From NCBI RefSeq assembly GCF_036226605.1, contig NZ_CP109000.1, positions 372,001 through 436,000 of the forward strand: a DNA stretch of 64,000 bases, read 5' to 3'. This document shows positions 40,177-48,911 of the stretch, in pieces. Positions within the stretch are counted from its first letter, which is position 1. Every line of letters begins with the position of its first letter. The translations under genes were made by a program, and so were the position numbers. The notes below the pieces were generated by a model that searched no databases, had not been told where the DNA came from, and saw only the letters and a list, made by a program, of their open reading frames with translations. This stretch comes from Streptomyces sp. NBC_00704 (GTDB lineage Bacteria; Actinomycetota; Actinomycetes; Streptomycetales; Streptomycetaceae).

Positions 40177-41220
40177 TCACTCCTGCGCCCGGCGCTTGTC
40201 CTCCTCGCTCCACGCGCGGGTGTCCCGTGGCCGGACGTAGGGTTCCTCGCCCTCCGGCAGACCGCCCGCCTCGGCACGCTGACGGGCGAGTTCGGCGTCG
40301 AACTCCAGGCCCAGCAGGATCGCGATGTTGCTGATCCACAGCCACACCAGGAACACGATCACACCGGCGACCGTGCCGTAAGTCTTGTTGTACGAGGCGA
40401 AGTTGGCCACGTAGAACGCGAACCCGGCGGACGCGACCAGCCAGATGAGCAGGGCCACGACGCTGCCGGGGGTGATCCACCGGAAGCCCCGGCCGCGTAC
40501 GTTCGGCGCCGCCCAGTACAGGATCCCCACCATGACGGTGACCAGGACGACCAGGACCGGCCACTTGGCGATGGACCACACCGTCAGCGCCGTGTCGCCG
40601 ACGCCGAGCGCTGCGCCCGCCTGACGGGCCAGGCCGCCCGTGAACACCACGATCAGCGCGCTGACCACGGCGAGCACCAGCAGCACCACCGTCACGCCCA
40701 CCCGGATCGGCAGCACCTTCCACACCGGCCGCCCTTCGGGCATGTCGTACACCGCGTTGGCGCTGCGGATGAACGCGGCGGTGTAGCCGGAGGCCGACCA
40801 CACCGCGAGCACGAGTCCGACGACCGCCATGACGGAGCCGACGCCGCCCCGGCCCTCCAACTGCTGCACGGCGTCGCTGATGACGTCCCGGGCGGAACCC
40901 GGCGTCACCTTGCGGAGGTTGTCCAGCACCTCGTCGGTCGCCGACTTCCCCGCCACTCCCAGGAGCGACACGAGGACCAGCAGGGCCGGGAACAGCGACA
41001 GGACGCCGTAGTACGTGAGCGCCGCGGCCCGGTCCGTGAGTTCGTCGTCCTGGAACTCCCGCACGGTGCCCTTCAGCACGGCCCACCAGGACCGCTTCGG
41101 CAACTGCGCCGGTTCGTCCGGCTGGTTGCGTTCCACCCGGTCGTCCGGACCCGCCGTCTGCTCCCGGCCGGACGCCGGAGCCTGGGCGCGGCCGTCGTGG
41201 GAATTCGCTCTCGCTGCCAT
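40177..41220 (-). CDS. YihY/virulence factor BrkB family membrane protein
   Basis: 347 aa. A cytosolic N-terminus with charged, disordered sequence (residues 1-50) precedes RSWWAVLKGTVREFQDDEL. Six hydrophobic segments follow, including AALTYYGVLSLFPALLVLVS, the family signature with LTYY. LYWAAPNVRGRGFRWITPG and the TYGTVAGVIVFLVWLWIS helix complete the pattern. The family was once mistaken for RNase BN; its transport role is unresolved. A charged C-terminus ends in DKRRAQE. ATG 41220 has a weak ribosome site. It converges on the deacetylase. Confidence 0.9.
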   Translation of the reverse strand: MAARANSHDGRAQAPASGREQTAGPDDRVERNQPDEPAQLPKRSWWAVLKGTVREFQDDELTDRAAALTYYGVLSLFPALLVLVSLLGVAGKSATDEVLDNLRKVTPGSARDVISDAVQQLEGRGGVGSVMAVVGLVLAVWSASGYTAAFIRSANAVYDMPEGRPVWKVLPIRVGVTVVLLVLAVVSALIVVFTGGLARQAGAALGVGDTALTVWSIAKWPVLVVLVTVMVGILYWAAPNVRGRGFRWITPGSVVALLIWLVASAGFAFYVANFASYNKTYGTVAGVIVFLVWLWISNIAILLGLEFDAELARQRAEAGGLPEGEEPYVRPRDTRAWSEEDKRRAQE

Positions 41221-41511
41221 GTCACCGGAGTAACCGCTGAAGGCCGCACCATGCGCGCGACGGCACGGTCGCCTCGGCCCGGCGGGACACGAAGGGGTTC
41301 CGGCCACCGGTTCGACCGGGAGTCTGCCAGGCGGCGCTGCGGTACCGCCGGTCGGTCGGTGCGCCGACGGTGCCGGCTCCGGGAGCGGAACGGTCGCCCG
41401 ACCATGCGTCACACGAACGCAGCACAAGGGTTCATGAGGGAACGTCAGGACAGGCCCCACCCGGACTGACGCGCCCCGGCCTCCGGCACGCCCCGGCCCC
41501 CGGCACGGGGT

Positions 41512-41541
41512 GGACGCTGTTGGTCGGTTCCAACAGCGTCC
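41512..41541. terminator. Hairpin with 12-bp perfect stem
   Basis: GGACGCTGTTGG (41512-41523), loop TCGGTT, CCAACAGCGTCC (41530-41541). It lies 43 bp downstream of the 148-aa minus-strand gene, and the rest of the 363-bp gap to the YihY-type gene shows no other feature. Confidence 0.88.
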
Positions 41542-41583
41542 CCGGGGTGCGCCGGGGGCCGTTCTGCCGAGGCGACCGGTGGG

Positions 41584-42030
41584 TCAGATCCGGCCGCCGG
41601 TGAGCCGGGTGATCGGGCCGTGCGTGTGCCGGCCGGAGCGGCGGCCGACGGCGTACGAGGCGGCGGTCAGCGCGGAGAGACCGGCGGCCGCTCCGGCGGC
41701 GACCAGCTTCCGGTGGGCGATGACCGTCCACGCCGTCTTGGCGGTCGCGGCGACATGGCCGGTCGTCGTCACGATCGCCTGGCGGCTCGCCTCGACGCCC
41801 CGCGCCGCGCCCTGGGCCGCGCTCTGCACGGCGCCGGTGGTCGCCTCGGCCGAACGCTCGACGCCGTTCTTGGCGGCGGAAGCGGCGCCGGACGTCTTGC
41901 TCGCGGCGCTCTGCGCGGCCTGGGAGGCCGGAGCGGTGGCCTTTGCGGCGGAGTTGCGGGCCTTGGCGGCCGTCGCCCCCTTGGTGCCGGACTCCTGGTT
42001 CGTCTTCCTGTTCGGTTCAGTCATGGACAT
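41584..42030 (-). CDS. Hypothetical Ala-rich protein with a C-terminal membrane segment, 148 aa
   Basis: Residues 1-100 are an Ala/Ser/Thr/Lys-rich amphipathic region (NRKTNQESGTKGATAAKARN, GVERSAEATTGAVQSAAQGA) with no cysteines. Residues about 108-130 (KLVAAGAAAGLSALTAASYAV) form a single hydrophobic helix, followed by a basic end GRRSGRHTHG. It may be a tail-anchored membrane protein, reminiscent in composition of gas-vesicle or stress-type accessory proteins, but no family is claimed. GAGGGGCAACGCG precedes ATG 42030. It lies downstream of the MFS gene, 201 bp away. Confidence 0.65.
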   Translation of the reverse strand: MSMTEPNRKTNQESGTKGATAAKARNSAAKATAPASQAAQSAASKTSGAASAAKNGVERSAEATTGAVQSAAQGAARGVEASRQAIVTTTGHVAATAKTAWTVIAHRKLVAAGAAAGLSALTAASYAVGRRSGRHTHGPITRLTGGRI

Positions 42031-42231
42031 CGCGTTGCCCCTCACTCCGACGGCAAACCCCGGCCGCGGCGCGGGAACCCGCGAACGCGACGGCGAACGG
42101 CGGGCGGGACGAGGGGTGATCGTGGGGTCGGACGAACGCGACAGACGCAGACGAACGCGGGCGGACGCAGGTGTCGGCAGGCGAGGGGCGGTGCAGCGGC
42201 GGACGAAGGGGGCGGTCCTGCGTGGCTGGGG

Positions 42232-43782
42232 TCAGACGCCGCCGGGGGTCGCGCCGCCCTTCAGGCGCTCCAGGTCCGAGGGGCGGACCTGGATCACCAC
42301 GACCGCGACGAGCGCGGCCAGCAGCGTGAAGATGGCCGCCATCACGAAGGCCGCGGTGACGCCCGCCGTGAGGATCTCGTCGGACCAGGGCGAGGGGACC
42401 ACGCCGGTGCGCCGGAAGCGCAGCCGCTCGGCCGGGGTCGCCTGCGCCAGGAAGTCGGGGATCTGTTTGTCGGCCTCGTTGCGGCTGGCCGTGCCGTACA
42501 TGGTGACGAGAATGGACAGGCCGAGCGAACCGCCCACCTGCTGGGTGGCGTTGAGCAGCCCGGAGGCCGCGCCGGTCTCCCGCGGGGAGACGTTGGACAG
42601 CGCCATCAGCGTGAGGGAGACGAACTCCATGCCCATGCCGAGGCTGAAGACGAGCATCGGCCCGAGGACGCTGCCCGCGTACGTGGAGTGCACGTCCGTC
42701 AGGGTCAGCCAGGACAGGCCCGCGGCCGCCAGCACCGCGCCGGCCACCATGAAGGGCTTGGGGCCGAACTTCGGCAGGAACCGTGAGGCCAGCCCGGCGC
42801 CCACCGCGATCACGGCGCTGACCGGCAGGAAGGCGAACCCGGCCGCGAGCGGGCTGAAGCCGAGCACGTTCTGCACGAAGAGCGTGAGGAAGAAGAACAT
42901 GCCGAAGATCGCGGCGGCGAGGCACAGCATGATGCCGTACGTGCCCGCCCGGTTGCGGTCGGCGAACATGTGCAGTGGTGTGATCGGCTGCCGTGAACGC
43001 CGTTCGACCAGGATGAACAGGGCGAGGACGACGACGGCCGCGGCGAACGAGGCGAGCGTGAAGGGGTCGCGCCAGCCCTCCTGCGCCGCTCTGATGAACC
43101 CGTACACCAGCAGCACCATGCCCACGGTGGAGGTGAGCGCGCCGGCGACGTCGAAGTGGCCGGGGTGGCGTTCGGACTCCTTGATCCAGCGCGGTGTGGC
43201 CAGCGCGATCAGCAGCCCGATGGGGACGTTGACGAACAGCACCCAGCGCCAGTTCAGGTACTCGACGAGGATGCCGCCCGCGAGCAGGCCGATCGCACCG
43301 CCGCCCGCCGAGACCGCGGCGAACACGCCGAAGGCCCGGTTGCGTTCGGGGCCTTCACGGAAGGTGGTGCTGACCAGGGAGAGCGCGGTCGGGGACGCGA
43401 TGGCGCCGCCGACGCCCTGCAAGGCGCGCGCGGACAGGAGTTGGGCCTCGTTCTGGGCGAGTCCGCCGAGCAGGGAGGCGAGCACGAAGAGCAGCACTCC
43501 GCAGACGAACATGCGCCGTCGGCCGAGGATGTCGCCGGTGCGGCCGCCGAGGAGCAGCAGCCCGCCGAAGGTGAGCGTGTAGGCGTTGACCACCCAGGCC
43601 AGGCTCGTGGTGGAGAAGTCCAGGGAGCGCTGGATGTCCGGCAGGGCGATGTTCACGATGGTGATGTCCAGGACCACCATCAGCTGGCACGAGGCGATGA
43701 CCAGCAGCGCCATCGCGTGTCCCCCACCGTCCTGTCGGTCGGTGGTGCGGGGCGCGGAGGTGGGCTGCGGAGCGCTGCTCAT
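42232..43782 (-). CDS. MFS transporter, DHA2 (EmrB/QacA type)
   Basis: 516 aa with fourteen predicted helices. Motif LDITIVNIALPDIQRSLDFS (D-x-T-IVN-ALP) in helix 1 and GGRTGDILGRRRMFVCG in loop 2-3 mark the DHA2 drug exporters. A charged C-terminal tail (IQVRPSDLERLKGG) follows. The gene sits opposite, and apart from, the AraC-type gene at 43997, whose stop is 214 bp beyond its start. Proton-coupled efflux of hydrophobic compounds is the usual role. ATG 43782 has a poor ribosome site. Confidence 0.9.
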   Translation of the reverse strand: MSSAPQPTSAPRTTDRQDGGGHAMALLVIASCQLMVVLDITIVNIALPDIQRSLDFSTTSLAWVVNAYTLTFGGLLLLGGRTGDILGRRRMFVCGVLLFVLASLLGGLAQNEAQLLSARALQGVGGAIASPTALSLVSTTFREGPERNRAFGVFAAVSAGGGAIGLLAGGILVEYLNWRWVLFVNVPIGLLIALATPRWIKESERHPGHFDVAGALTSTVGMVLLVYGFIRAAQEGWRDPFTLASFAAAVVVLALFILVERRSRQPITPLHMFADRNRAGTYGIMLCLAAAIFGMFFFLTLFVQNVLGFSPLAAGFAFLPVSAVIAVGAGLASRFLPKFGPKPFMVAGAVLAAAGLSWLTLTDVHSTYAGSVLGPMLVFSLGMGMEFVSLTLMALSNVSPRETGAASGLLNATQQVGGSLGLSILVTMYGTASRNEADKQIPDFLAQATPAERLRFRRTGVVPSPWSDEILTAGVTAAFVMAAIFTLLAALVAVVVIQVRPSDLERLKGGATPGGV

Positions 43783-43996
43783 GACGTGTCGCCCGCACGG
43801 GGGCGGGCCCTGGGGAGAGTTCGGCGGACGGTGTCGTCCGCGGTCGTGTCCACCGTTCGACGGTACGCCCGCCCCCGGAGCGTCACCACTCGATCATCCG
43901 GGGCCCGGTGCGGGACCGGGCGCTCCGCCCCGCCGTGCCAGGACTCCCCTGTTGTCCTGGCACGGCCGGGAACGGCGCGGACCAGCGCCGCGGTGT

Positions 43997-45064
43997 TCAC
44001 CATGATGCGGGAGAGACGCCCGGGGTGTCGTTGGCGGAGCGTCCACGAACGCTTGGCACGGTGTCCACCACGTCGCCGTGCGGGTGGGCGGCGTGCGGGA
44101 CGGTGAGGGCCCGTTCGCGCAGTTCGCTGGGGGGCAGTCCGTAGGCGGTCCGGAAGGCCCGGGTGAACTCGGCGGCGCGCGGGAATCCCCAGCGGGCGGC
44201 CACCGCGTGGACGGGCAGGGCGCGCAGCCGCGGGTCGAGGAGTTCCCGGCGGGCGTTGTCCAGTCGCTGGTCGCGGATGTAGGAGGCGACGGTGAGGCCC
44301 TCGGCCTGGAACAGGCGGTAGAGGTAGCTGCGGGAGATGTGGTGCGCCGCGGCGATCGTGGCGGGCGTCAGGCCGGGGTCGTCGAGGTGCCGTCGGATGA
44401 ACGTCTTGACGCGCAGGACGAGGGTGCGACTGTGCGTCTCCGGCGGCAGGCGCAGGTCGGCGTCGGCGGCGTGCGCGAACGCGGTGGTGACGAGGTCCGT
44501 GACGACGGTGCCCAGCCGGGGCGCGTCGGCGGGCTCGTAGACGGAGGTGTCCGAGACGAGTTGGAGCAGGAACTGCGCCAGCAGGGCGCCGACTCCCTCC
44601 CGTCCCGAGATGAGGCTGCCGAGTACACGGTCCGCGTGGCGGTCGGGCACGGCCACGAGGGCGCGCGGCACCTCGACGCCCACGATGGTGACGGGGTCGG
44701 CGCCGGTGAATATCTCGCCGGGCCGGGACGAGGAGTTGGTGTGGAAGTCGTGGACGCGGTAGGCGCTGCGCTGCCGGCCCCAGTCGGCGGCCCCTTCGCC
44801 CTTCAGCAGGAGGGACAGGTGGTAGGTCTCGGGGTCCGAGCGGCGGATGAGCTTGGGCGTGCGGCGGAAGACGAGTTGGTCGAAGGTGGCGGGCCACAGC
44901 GTCACGTCGCCGAGTCCGATCACGCGTTGCCGGCCCCGGTAGTCCGCCGTGCGTTCGCTGTCGAGGTGCATGGGGGCATGGGTTCGGCCCATGCGCTCCG
45001 TCCACGCCTCGAACCGGGCGCTCTCCGGCAGGTCCGTGGTGCGGAAGACCGACTCGTGCAGCAC
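43997..45064 (-). CDS. AraC family regulator with cupin-like N-terminal domain
   Basis: 355 aa. The N-terminal domain begins ESVFRTTDLPESARFEAWTE and RTHAPMHLDSERTADYRG, the pattern of AraC-binding-like 2 proteins found throughout actinomycetes. It ends in two helix-turn-helices: DDPGLTPATIAAAHHISRSY and VAARWGFPRAAEFTRAFRTA. A Thr/Ser-rich tail follows. GTG 45064 is preferred because family proteins begin at ESVF; the ribosome site is weak. The neighbours are a membrane protein gene (75 bp upstream, same strand) and the MFS gene downstream. The regulated gene is not obvious. Confidence 0.85.
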   Translation of the reverse strand: MLHESVFRTTDLPESARFEAWTERMGRTHAPMHLDSERTADYRGRQRVIGLGDVTLWPATFDQLVFRRTPKLIRRSDPETYHLSLLLKGEGAADWGRQRSAYRVHDFHTNSSSRPGEIFTGADPVTIVGVEVPRALVAVPDRHADRVLGSLISGREGVGALLAQFLLQLVSDTSVYEPADAPRLGTVVTDLVTTAFAHAADADLRLPPETHSRTLVLRVKTFIRRHLDDPGLTPATIAAAHHISRSYLYRLFQAEGLTVASYIRDQRLDNARRELLDPRLRALPVHAVAARWGFPRAAEFTRAFRTAYGLPPSELRERALTVPHAAHPHGDVVDTVPSVRGRSANDTPGVSPASW

Positions 45065-45138
45065 GCAGGCAGTCAACCACACCGCGCTGCCGTGCCGGTG
45101 GGGAGGTCCCGGCCGGTGGACCGGCCCTGGGGAGCGGA

Positions 45139-45783
45139 TCAGCCCAGGTGGGCGGTGTCGATCGTGACGGAGGTGTCGTCGGTTCCGGTGACGGAGATGT
45201 AGCCGGGGTCGCCGTTGCGGTCGAGGTAGCACATCGCGTAGGTGACGGACACGGCGGTCTGGCGCGTCGGGTGCTCCGCGACGGCCTTGCGGCAGCCCGC
45301 GGCCGTCGGCACCTCGGACGAACTCCACGACGCCAGCTTGCCGTTGGTGGACATGAGGTAGCCGTTCTGGACGTAGAGGGCGTCGGTGCCGGCGCCGGCG
45401 ACGACGGGCGGCGAGGGGGTGAAGTCGTAGCCGACGGCGCCCTTCCCGCCGTCCGAGCGCTGCATGACGAAGCCGCGCACGAGCGAGGTCGACGGCGAGG
45501 GCGTGGAGTCGGGCAGCGCCGCGCCCACCGCGGCACCGCCGCCCCCGACCAGCACGACGGCCAGGAGGCCGGCCATCAGCGGATGGGTGTACGCCAGGCT
45601 GAGCAGCGGCCCGACGACCGGGACGGAGAACTTCAGCGAGGTGTTCTTCTGCGTGATCGTGTTGTTGTCGCCCGCGGTCACCGTCTGGGTCGGCGAGTGG
45701 TGCGTGCCGGGCGGCGGCACGTGGGGGTGGTTCGGTGGGGCGGGGTCGCCGAGTCGCGCGCCGCGCGTGCGGTCCGTGTTCAT
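45139..45783 (-). CDS. Hypothetical single-pass membrane protein with extracytoplasmic domain
   Basis: 214 aa. Residues 1-45 are Pro/His/Thr-rich and contain AGDNNTITQKN. One hydrophobic helix (about 68-88, AGLLAVVLVGGGGAAVGAAL) leads to an outer domain of about 120 residues (GYDFTPSPPVVAGAG, CRKAVAEHP, AMCYLDRNGDPGYISVTGTD), where two cysteines likely pair. The outer half is beta-rich, possibly a ligand- or wall-binding unit. No enzyme motif. The short motif in the cytoplasmic part resembles glycine/asparagine beta-arch signatures used in bacterial amyloid signalling; this is a weak match. Confidence 0.65.
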   Translation of the reverse strand: MNTDRTRGARLGDPAPPNHPHVPPPGTHHSPTQTVTAGDNNTITQKNTSLKFSVPVVGPLLSLAYTHPLMAGLLAVVLVGGGGAAVGAALPDSTPSPSTSLVRGFVMQRSDGGKGAVGYDFTPSPPVVAGAGTDALYVQNGYLMSTNGKLASWSSSEVPTAAGCRKAVAEHPTRQTAVSVTYAMCYLDRNGDPGYISVTGTDDTSVTIDTAHLG

Positions 45784-46122
45784 GGCTCGGGACGCTAGCG
45801 ACAGGCGACCACCAGGGCTGGTTTTGGCGGGAACTGCCGCCGATGGCCCGCTTCTGAACGCGCCGGACGTCAGGTGTGACCGCCGCGGCGAAGAGTTCCG
45901 ACACGCTACCGGTCAGTCATATTACCCAACCGTAACCTACCGACCGCTACCCCGGGTAACCCGGCGCTCGCTACGGTCCTGACAGTTCGTCTAAGAGCGG
46001 TGCGGGCGGCGGTGGGCGACCGCCGCCCGTACCGCTCGGTCGTCACGGCCCGCACCCCACCGGGCCGTCCGCCGCCCGAGCCGCAGACGAAGGCTCGGCC
46101 CTCCCCTCCCCGGAGGCCCGCC
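45784..46122. other. Intergenic region upstream of the secreted lipase
   Basis: The 339-bp gap is the AT-richest stretch of this part (45905-45990). It contains TACCCCGGGTA, an odd-length dyad around 45945, and several TAAC words. A TACGGT near 45973 could be a -10. It probably houses the lipase promoter and that of the divergent membrane protein gene. Confidence 0.45.
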
Positions 46123-47448
46123 ATGCCCGCCCCCACCCGCCTGCTGGCCGCAGCCGTCACCGCTGCCGCCTGCCTCGGCGTCACCGCCGTGCCCGCCCAC
46201 GCGTCGCCGTCCTCGGACGCAGTGGTCTCGCGCGGCGTCACCATCCCCGCGTTCTACGACCCGCCCGCCGCACTGCCCGCGGCCGACGGCGCCCTCGTGC
46301 GCTTCGAACCGCTCCCTCTCGCGCTGAGCCTGCCGGGCGTCGAAGGACCGCTGCCCGGCACCGCGACCCGCCTGATGTACAAGTCCACCGACTCCGCCGG
46401 CCGGCCCATGGCCGTGACCGGCGCCTACATCGAACCCTCGGCCCGCTGGACGGGCCGCGGCCCGCGACCGCTGGTGGCCGTGGCCCCCGGCACGATGGGC
46501 CAGGGCGACCAGTGCGCCGCCTCCCTCGGTCTCGAACGGCCGCTCGTCGTCAACGGGCAGACCCTGTCCGTCGGTTACGAGGACCTGGCGATCTACCGCC
46601 TCCTCGCCCGGGGCGTCGCCGTCGTGGTCACCGACTACACGGGCCTCGGCTCGACCGACCGGCTGCACACCTACGTCAACCGGGTCGACGAGGCCCATGC
46701 CGTCCTGGACGCCGTCCGCGCGGCCCGTTCCCTCGACGGCACCTCGCTCACCGCCGGCTCGCGGGTGGCGCTGTTCGGCTACAGCCAGGGCGGCGGGGCC
46801 ACCGCGGCCGCCGCCGAGCTGCAACCGTCCTACGCTCCCGACGTGGTGCTCGCCGGCACCTACGCCGGAGCGCCGCCCGCCGACCTGGCCGCCGTCACCA
46901 AGGCCATCGACGGCAGCGACCTGGCCGGCGCGCTGGGCTGGTCGGTGAACGGCTTCCTGGAGTCCGACCCCGCGCTCCGCCCCATCGCCGAGGCCCACCT
47001 CAACGCGGCCGGCCGGGCCGCGCTCAAGGACCTGTCGACGATGTGCGTGGGCGACGCCCTGCTCGCCTACAACTCGGCCCGCAGCACGGCCTGGACCACG
47101 GACGGCCGGTCCATCAGCGACGTCGTGGCCTCGGAGCCGGCACTCAAGGCGTTCCTGGCCGACCAGCGGATCGGGACCCGCGAGCCGGCCTCGCCGGTGC
47201 GCGTCGCGACCGGCACCGCAGACGACCTGGTGCCGCACGCACAGGCACGGGCCCTGGCCGTCGCCTGGTGCGCCAAGGGCGCCGACGTCACGTACAAGCC
47301 GGTGATCCTGCCCGGCGTGGGCCGGGCGCTGATCAACCACTTCACGCCGCTGCTCGTGGACCAGGGCGCGGCGATCTCCTGGCTGGCCGACCGGCTCGAC
47401 GGCAGACCCGCCTCGTCCAACTGCTCGACGCTCGCGCTGCGGCCCTGA
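46123..47448 (+). CDS. Secreted lipase family protein (LIP type, alpha/beta hydrolase)
   Basis: 441 aa. Signal peptide at residues 1-27 (LLAAAVTAAACLGVTAVPAHA). The mature chain begins with an FYDPPAALPAADGALVR lead typical of bacterial LIP-family secreted lipases. The nucleophile elbow is FGYSQGGGATA with S221; acid and His partners are expected in DDLVPH and NHF-type segments near residues 367 and 406. A pair of cysteines in the lid region (C131, C307) is present. It releases fatty acids from triglycerides. CGGAGGCCCGCC precedes the ATG. Confidence 0.9.
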   Translation: MPAPTRLLAAAVTAAACLGVTAVPAHASPSSDAVVSRGVTIPAFYDPPAALPAADGALVRFEPLPLALSLPGVEGPLPGTATRLMYKSTDSAGRPMAVTGAYIEPSARWTGRGPRPLVAVAPGTMGQGDQCAASLGLERPLVVNGQTLSVGYEDLAIYRLLARGVAVVVTDYTGLGSTDRLHTYVNRVDEAHAVLDAVRAARSLDGTSLTAGSRVALFGYSQGGGATAAAAELQPSYAPDVVLAGTYAGAPPADLAAVTKAIDGSDLAGALGWSVNGFLESDPALRPIAEAHLNAAGRAALKDLSTMCVGDALLAYNSARSTAWTTDGRSISDVVASEPALKAFLADQRIGTREPASPVRVATGTADDLVPHAQARALAVAWCAKGADVTYKPVILPGVGRALINHFTPLLVDQGAAISWLADRLDGRPASSNCSTLALRP

Positions 47449-47467
47449 CACGAGTCACGCACACGCG

Positions 47468-47519
47468 TGACGGACGCGTGTGACGGACGCGTGTGACGGA
47501 CGCGTGTGACGGACGCGTG
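47468..47519. repeat. 13-bp tandem repeat, four units (TGACGGACGCGTG)
   Basis: Four perfect head-to-tail copies of TGACGGACGCGTG begin 20 bp after the lipase stop and end 52 bp before the MOSC start. Each contains ACGCGT. Copies lie in the short gap used by the MOSC promoter. Confidence 0.95.
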
Positions 47520-47559
47520 CAACGGCCACACGTCACGCGGTGACGGCCGGCGCCGGGAC

Positions 47560-47565
47560 TACAGT
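47560..47565 (+). promoter_or_regulatory. Candidate -10 element for a leaderless MOSC transcript
   Basis: TACAGT lies six bases before the ATG at 47572, with no ribosome site between. Same layout as the MFS gene at 24404. No reliable -35 is visible. Confidence 0.5.
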
Positions 47566-47571
47566 GCCTCC

Positions 47572-48081
47572 ATGACCGGGATCGAGATCGTGGAGCTGCT
47601 GGTCTCGGCGTCGCACCGGCTCGCGGGACGACCCGCGGACGGTCCGGCCGACGGTCCGCGGGACGAGTCGGTGACGGCCGTCCAGGTGCGCCGGGGCCTC
47701 GGACTGGTCGGCGACCGGTACTACGCCCGCCCGGCGCACAAGGACGCCTCGGTGACCTTCATGGCCGCGGAGCATCTGCCCCGGCACATCGATCCGGCCG
47801 TCGGTCTGCGGCACACCCGCCGCAACGTCCTGCTGCGCGGCGTGGACATCGACGCCTTCGTCGGCTCGACGATCGTGCTCGACGGCCCGTCGGGCCCGGT
47901 CGCCTTCGCCGTGAACCGCCCGGCGCGCCCCTGCGCCTGGATGGACGTCACCGTGGGACCCGGTGCGCAGCGAGCCCTGCGCGGAAAGGGGGGCGTGCGC
48001 TGCACGCCGCTGTCCGACGGGGTGCTCGTCCTGGGCCCGACGCGGTTCAGCGTGCTCGACGCGTCTCCGCCTCAGGACTGA
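47572..48081 (+). CDS. MOSC domain protein
   Basis: 169 aa. Matches the MOSC fold found in molybdenum-cofactor sulfurases and YiiM-like proteins: AVQVRRGLGLVGDRYY near residues 38-53, VTFMAAEHLPRHID, RRNVLLRGVDID and VNRPARPCAWMDV. The cysteine in RPCAWMD fits the sulfur-carrying position of the family. No export signal. It may handle sulfur transfer to molybdenum cofactor or N-hydroxylated substrates. The start lacks a ribosome site, suggesting a leaderless mRNA. A 13-bp tandem array lies upstream. Confidence 0.85.
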   Translation: MTGIEIVELLVSASHRLAGRPADGPADGPRDESVTAVQVRRGLGLVGDRYYARPAHKDASVTFMAAEHLPRHIDPAVGLRHTRRNVLLRGVDIDAFVGSTIVLDGPSGPVAFAVNRPARPCAWMDVTVGPGAQRALRGKGGVRCTPLSDGVLVLGPTRFSVLDASPPQD

Positions 48082-48231
48082 GCCCGCCCCGCTCGCGCCG
48101 GAGGGCGTGCGACGGCACGACCGGCGAGGGCGGAAGGCGGGTGCCGCCCAGCGCGCCTCCCTTCGTCGACAGCTCCGCCGGCGCACTCGGCCTGCCCGGC
48201 CGGGCAGGCACGACGGCGGATCCGCTCCGGG

Positions 48232-48681
48232 TCAGCGCTGATCGGCCAGGCCCAGGCGGGCGACGACGCGCTTGCCGATCGGCTCCCTCGTCACGGCGAA
48301 GGCCTCGGCCACGGCCCGGACGATCTCCAGGCCGTGCTGGCCGACCCGCGTCGGGTCGGGCGCGTGCGGGGTCGGCAGCGCGGGGTCGCTGTCCCAGACG
48401 ACGATCTCCACGGCGGCGCCGGCGATGCGCAACTGCAGCAGGACCGGGCCCGGCGCGTATCTGAGGGCGTTGGTCACCAGCTCGCTGACCACGAGCTGGG
48501 AGAGGTCCATGGCCCGGGCGGACACGGCCAGGCCTTCCCGGCGCTGGACACGGGTGAGGAACTCACCCGTCAGCTGCCGCGCCCTGGCGATGCAGCCGTC
48601 TTTGCCGTCCAGGGCCACCGTGGTCTCGGCGGGGGCCCCCTCGGTCGAGGAAAATCCCTGGTCGGGCGGGACAGGTGCCAT
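48232..48681 (-). CDS. RsbW-like ATP-binding protein (GHKL ATPase, anti-sigma type)
   Basis: 149 aa. Residues about 30-149 form the ATPase domain: a start LDGKDGCIARARQLTGEF, N-box VSELVTNALRYAPG, G1-type WDSDPALPTPHAPDPTRVGQ, G2 HGLEIVRAVAE and a final strand KRVVARLGL. Structure and size match anti-sigma factors of the RsbW group. ATG at 48681 is preferred because AAGGCGG lies 6-8 bases before; ATG 48711 has no site. It is one of two such genes in the window, the other at 7125. Confidence 0.85.
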   Translation of the reverse strand: MAPVPPDQGFSSTEGAPAETTVALDGKDGCIARARQLTGEFLTRVQRREGLAVSARAMDLSQLVVSELVTNALRYAPGPVLLQLRIAGAAVEIVVWDSDPALPTPHAPDPTRVGQHGLEIVRAVAEAFAVTREPIGKRVVARLGLADQR

Positions 48682-48852
48682 CCGGACCGCCTTCGCTGCT
48701 ACCCCGTTCATATCCGCGCGGCTACCCGCTGAGCCACCACCTACGCCCCAGCCGCCTCACTCACGCGCCCTTCGGCCCCGCACCCGCCGTGCCGCGGTGC
48801 CGCCCGGCCGGACCGGCGCAGCGGGTGCGCGGCCCGGCCGGGGCGGCGGTCA

Positions 48853-48886
48853 GGGGCGGGGCGGGGGCGGGGGCGGGGGCGGGGCC
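48853..48886. repeat. G-rich tract with quadruplex potential
   Basis: The + strand carries six runs of four or five G separated by single C between 48853 and 48885. It lies 26 bp after the csnA stop, which is on the minus strand, so its mRNA would carry the C-rich complement. Confidence 0.75.
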
Positions 48887-48911
48887 GAAGGTTTCCGCTC
48901 CGCCGCTCGCG

